Shown one piece after another: positions 63,078 to 64,000 of a stretch of DNA of 64,000 nucleotides (position 1 is the first letter of the stretch; each line of letters begins with the position of its first letter). The DNA is from Clostridia bacterium (GTDB lineage Bacteria > Bacillota > Clostridia > Lachnospirales > Lachnospiraceae): NCBI GenBank assembly GCA_009929615.1, contig SAAB01000005.1, positions 41,565 to 105,564 of the forward strand. The letters are read 5' to 3'. The notes under the pieces were generated by a model. It ran no database searches, was not told the origin of the DNA, and was given only the letters and a program-made list of their open reading frames with translations. The translations under genes were made by a program, and so were the position numbers.

Positions 63078-63950
63078 ATGATGTATCTATTATTAATTAT
63101 CGGTTTCTTTTTGCTTATCAAAGGAGCAGATTACTTTGTCGAAGGCAGCTCTGCCATCGCAAAACTCCTCAAAGTTCCCTCAGTTGTTATCGGACTGACC
63201 ATTGTGGCCATGGGTACCAGTGCACCGGAAGCCGCTGTCAGTATTACTGCCGGACTTGCAGGAAGCAATGACCTTGCTTTAAGCAATGTTATTGGCTCTA
63301 ACCTGTTCAATCTTGTACTCATTGTCGGTGTCTGTGCTTTAATCCGGCCATTTGTTGTTGACAAAGGCATTATGAAAAGGGATTTTCCCCTCGCCGTGCT
63401 GAGTTCAATTATTTTACTTTTCTTTATACGTGATAACTATTTATCCCGTATAGAAGGCCTTATCCTTCTATGCATCATGATTGCCTATCTTATTGTTACC
63501 GTCACTTCTGCGATACGCAATCCTGTCGCCAGTGAAGCACAGGACCGCTACTTACCAATGCATACAAGTCTCATTTATATCGGTCTCGGACTGGCAGCTA
63601 TCATTTTTGGCGGAAATCTGGTTGTAGACAACGCCTCCCGAATTGCCGCATCCTTCGGATTAAGTGAAACTCTGATTGGCTTAACCATCGTAGCTATCGG
63701 TACTTCCCTGCCGGAACTTGTTACTTCAGTAACTGCTTCCCGCAAAGGCGAGAGTGGTCTGGCCCTCGGTAATGTCGTAGGCTCAAACCTTTTCAATATT
63801 CTGTTTATTCTGGGTCTTTCTTCAACGGTACATCCAATTAGTGCCGAGCCGGTTGCTCTGACAGATATTCTTATTTTAATTATTTTAACATCTGTGGTAT
63901 TTATTTTGGCTCAATCACAAATTTTGTGGGATAAAGGATTTCTGACATAA
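63078..63950 (+). CDS. Ca2+/Na+ antiporter (CaCA family, YrbG-like) with shortened C-terminus
   Basis: Membrane cation exchanger with two inverted repeats. Both alpha motifs are present: VAMGTSAPEAAVSITA...NVIGSNLFNL (about 47-80) and VAIGTSLPELVTSVTA...NVVGSNLFNI (about 207-240). The ion-binding Glu residues are in place. At 290 aa it is about 25-30 residues shorter than usual. The end AQSQILWDKGFLT replaces the last membrane helix. The distal part also lies over a possible convergent reading frame. The antiporter may be functional or defective. AAAGGAG precedes the start at 63078, at a somewhat long 15-base spacing. Confidence 0.9.
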   Translation: MMYLLLIIGFFLLIKGADYFVEGSSAIAKLLKVPSVVIGLTIVAMGTSAPEAAVSITAGLAGSNDLALSNVIGSNLFNLVLIVGVCALIRPFVVDKGIMKRDFPLAVLSSIILLFFIRDNYLSRIEGLILLCIMIAYLIVTVTSAIRNPVASEAQDRYLPMHTSLIYIGLGLAAIIFGGNLVVDNASRIAASFGLSETLIGLTIVAIGTSLPELVTSVTASRKGESGLALGNVVGSNLFNILFILGLSSTVHPISAEPVALTDILILIILTSVVFILAQSQILWDKGFLT

Positions 63951-64000
63951 GTCTTCCTGCTGATATCAAACAGTTTAAGGAAGAAGTATTCATCATCACG
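63911..64000 (-). CDS. Possible C-terminal end of a convergent gene cut by the window edge
   Basis: On the minus strand an open frame from the window edge reads RDDEYFFLKLFDISRKTYVR and continues to a TGA at 63911. It overlaps the antiporter end by 40 bases. The visible 29 residues look coding-like in composition, but the start and most of the gene are outside. Low certainty. Confidence 0.35.
   Translation of the reverse strand, partial: RDDEYFFLKLFDISRKTYVRNPLSHKICD

Overview
The window comes from a low-GC Gram-positive anaerobe. I place it in Clostridia, most likely Lachnospiraceae. The grounds are strong AGGAGG ribosome-binding sites, tightly packed operons, butyryl-CoA-dehydrogenase/Etf chemistry, CBS-type family II pyrophosphatases, a clostridial-type Tad pilus locus with a tiny Flp pilin, a BofA-like protein and a three-gene SMC complex of the DUF5716/DUF6063 kind. 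No rRNA, tRNA, CRISPR array, insertion sequence or prophage was seen. The species cannot be named from the sequence alone.

Layout, 1-25 kb. A partial acyl-CoA dehydrogenase and fabH (with a FabT-like operator) are followed by a putative lipoprotein whose signal peptide is split by a T8 tract. Next comes a TPP-riboswitch-controlled pyrimidine salvage operon (tenA-thiZ-thiX-thiY) whose leader carries a duplicated 91-bp GC-rich element. Then come a GT2 glycosyltransferase, moaC, and a lactate-oxidation-like operon (FAD-linked dehydrogenase, acyl-CoA dehydrogenase, etfB, etfA) with a consensus promoter, a TGGT-N3-ACCA operator and a GntR/FadR regulator next door. proS, an RluA-type pseudouridine synthase, a SAM-riboswitch-controlled metK followed by a two-component system, murA, a YfhO-family membrane protein and aroK complete this part.

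Layout, 25-47 kb. dinB stands alone on the plus strand. A flavin reductase and two tandem CBS/DRTGG pyrophosphatases follow, then pgi, a membrane protein, mtnN, a TSCPD protein with murG, a glycerol-1-phosphate-dehydrogenase-like enzyme, a HIT protein and a sensorless histidine kinase. A complete minus-strand Tad/Flp pilus operon follows: tadZ-like, tadA, tadB, tadC, flp, a DUF5702 protein, two TadE-like pseudopilins, a prepilin peptidase and an FHA protein. Most of its genes overlap or abut.

Layout, 47-64 kb. A BofA-family protein, glycogen branching enzyme, a GH13 amylase and a TPR/degenerate-AAA protein come first. Then there is an 860-bp gene-free stretch holding a perfect promoter and a strong terminator but no ORF. 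The JetA-JetB-JetC-like SMC operon follows, with no JetD nuclease in the window. The end holds a PH-like membrane protein, a PTS-EIIC-like permease with a NiaR-type regulator, a small hypothetical protein and a Ca2+/Na+ antiporter with an abnormal C-terminus.

Most annotations are family-level readings of translated sequence and visible motifs. Starts were moved to the codon with the best ribosome-binding site wherever the longest ORF was not supported.
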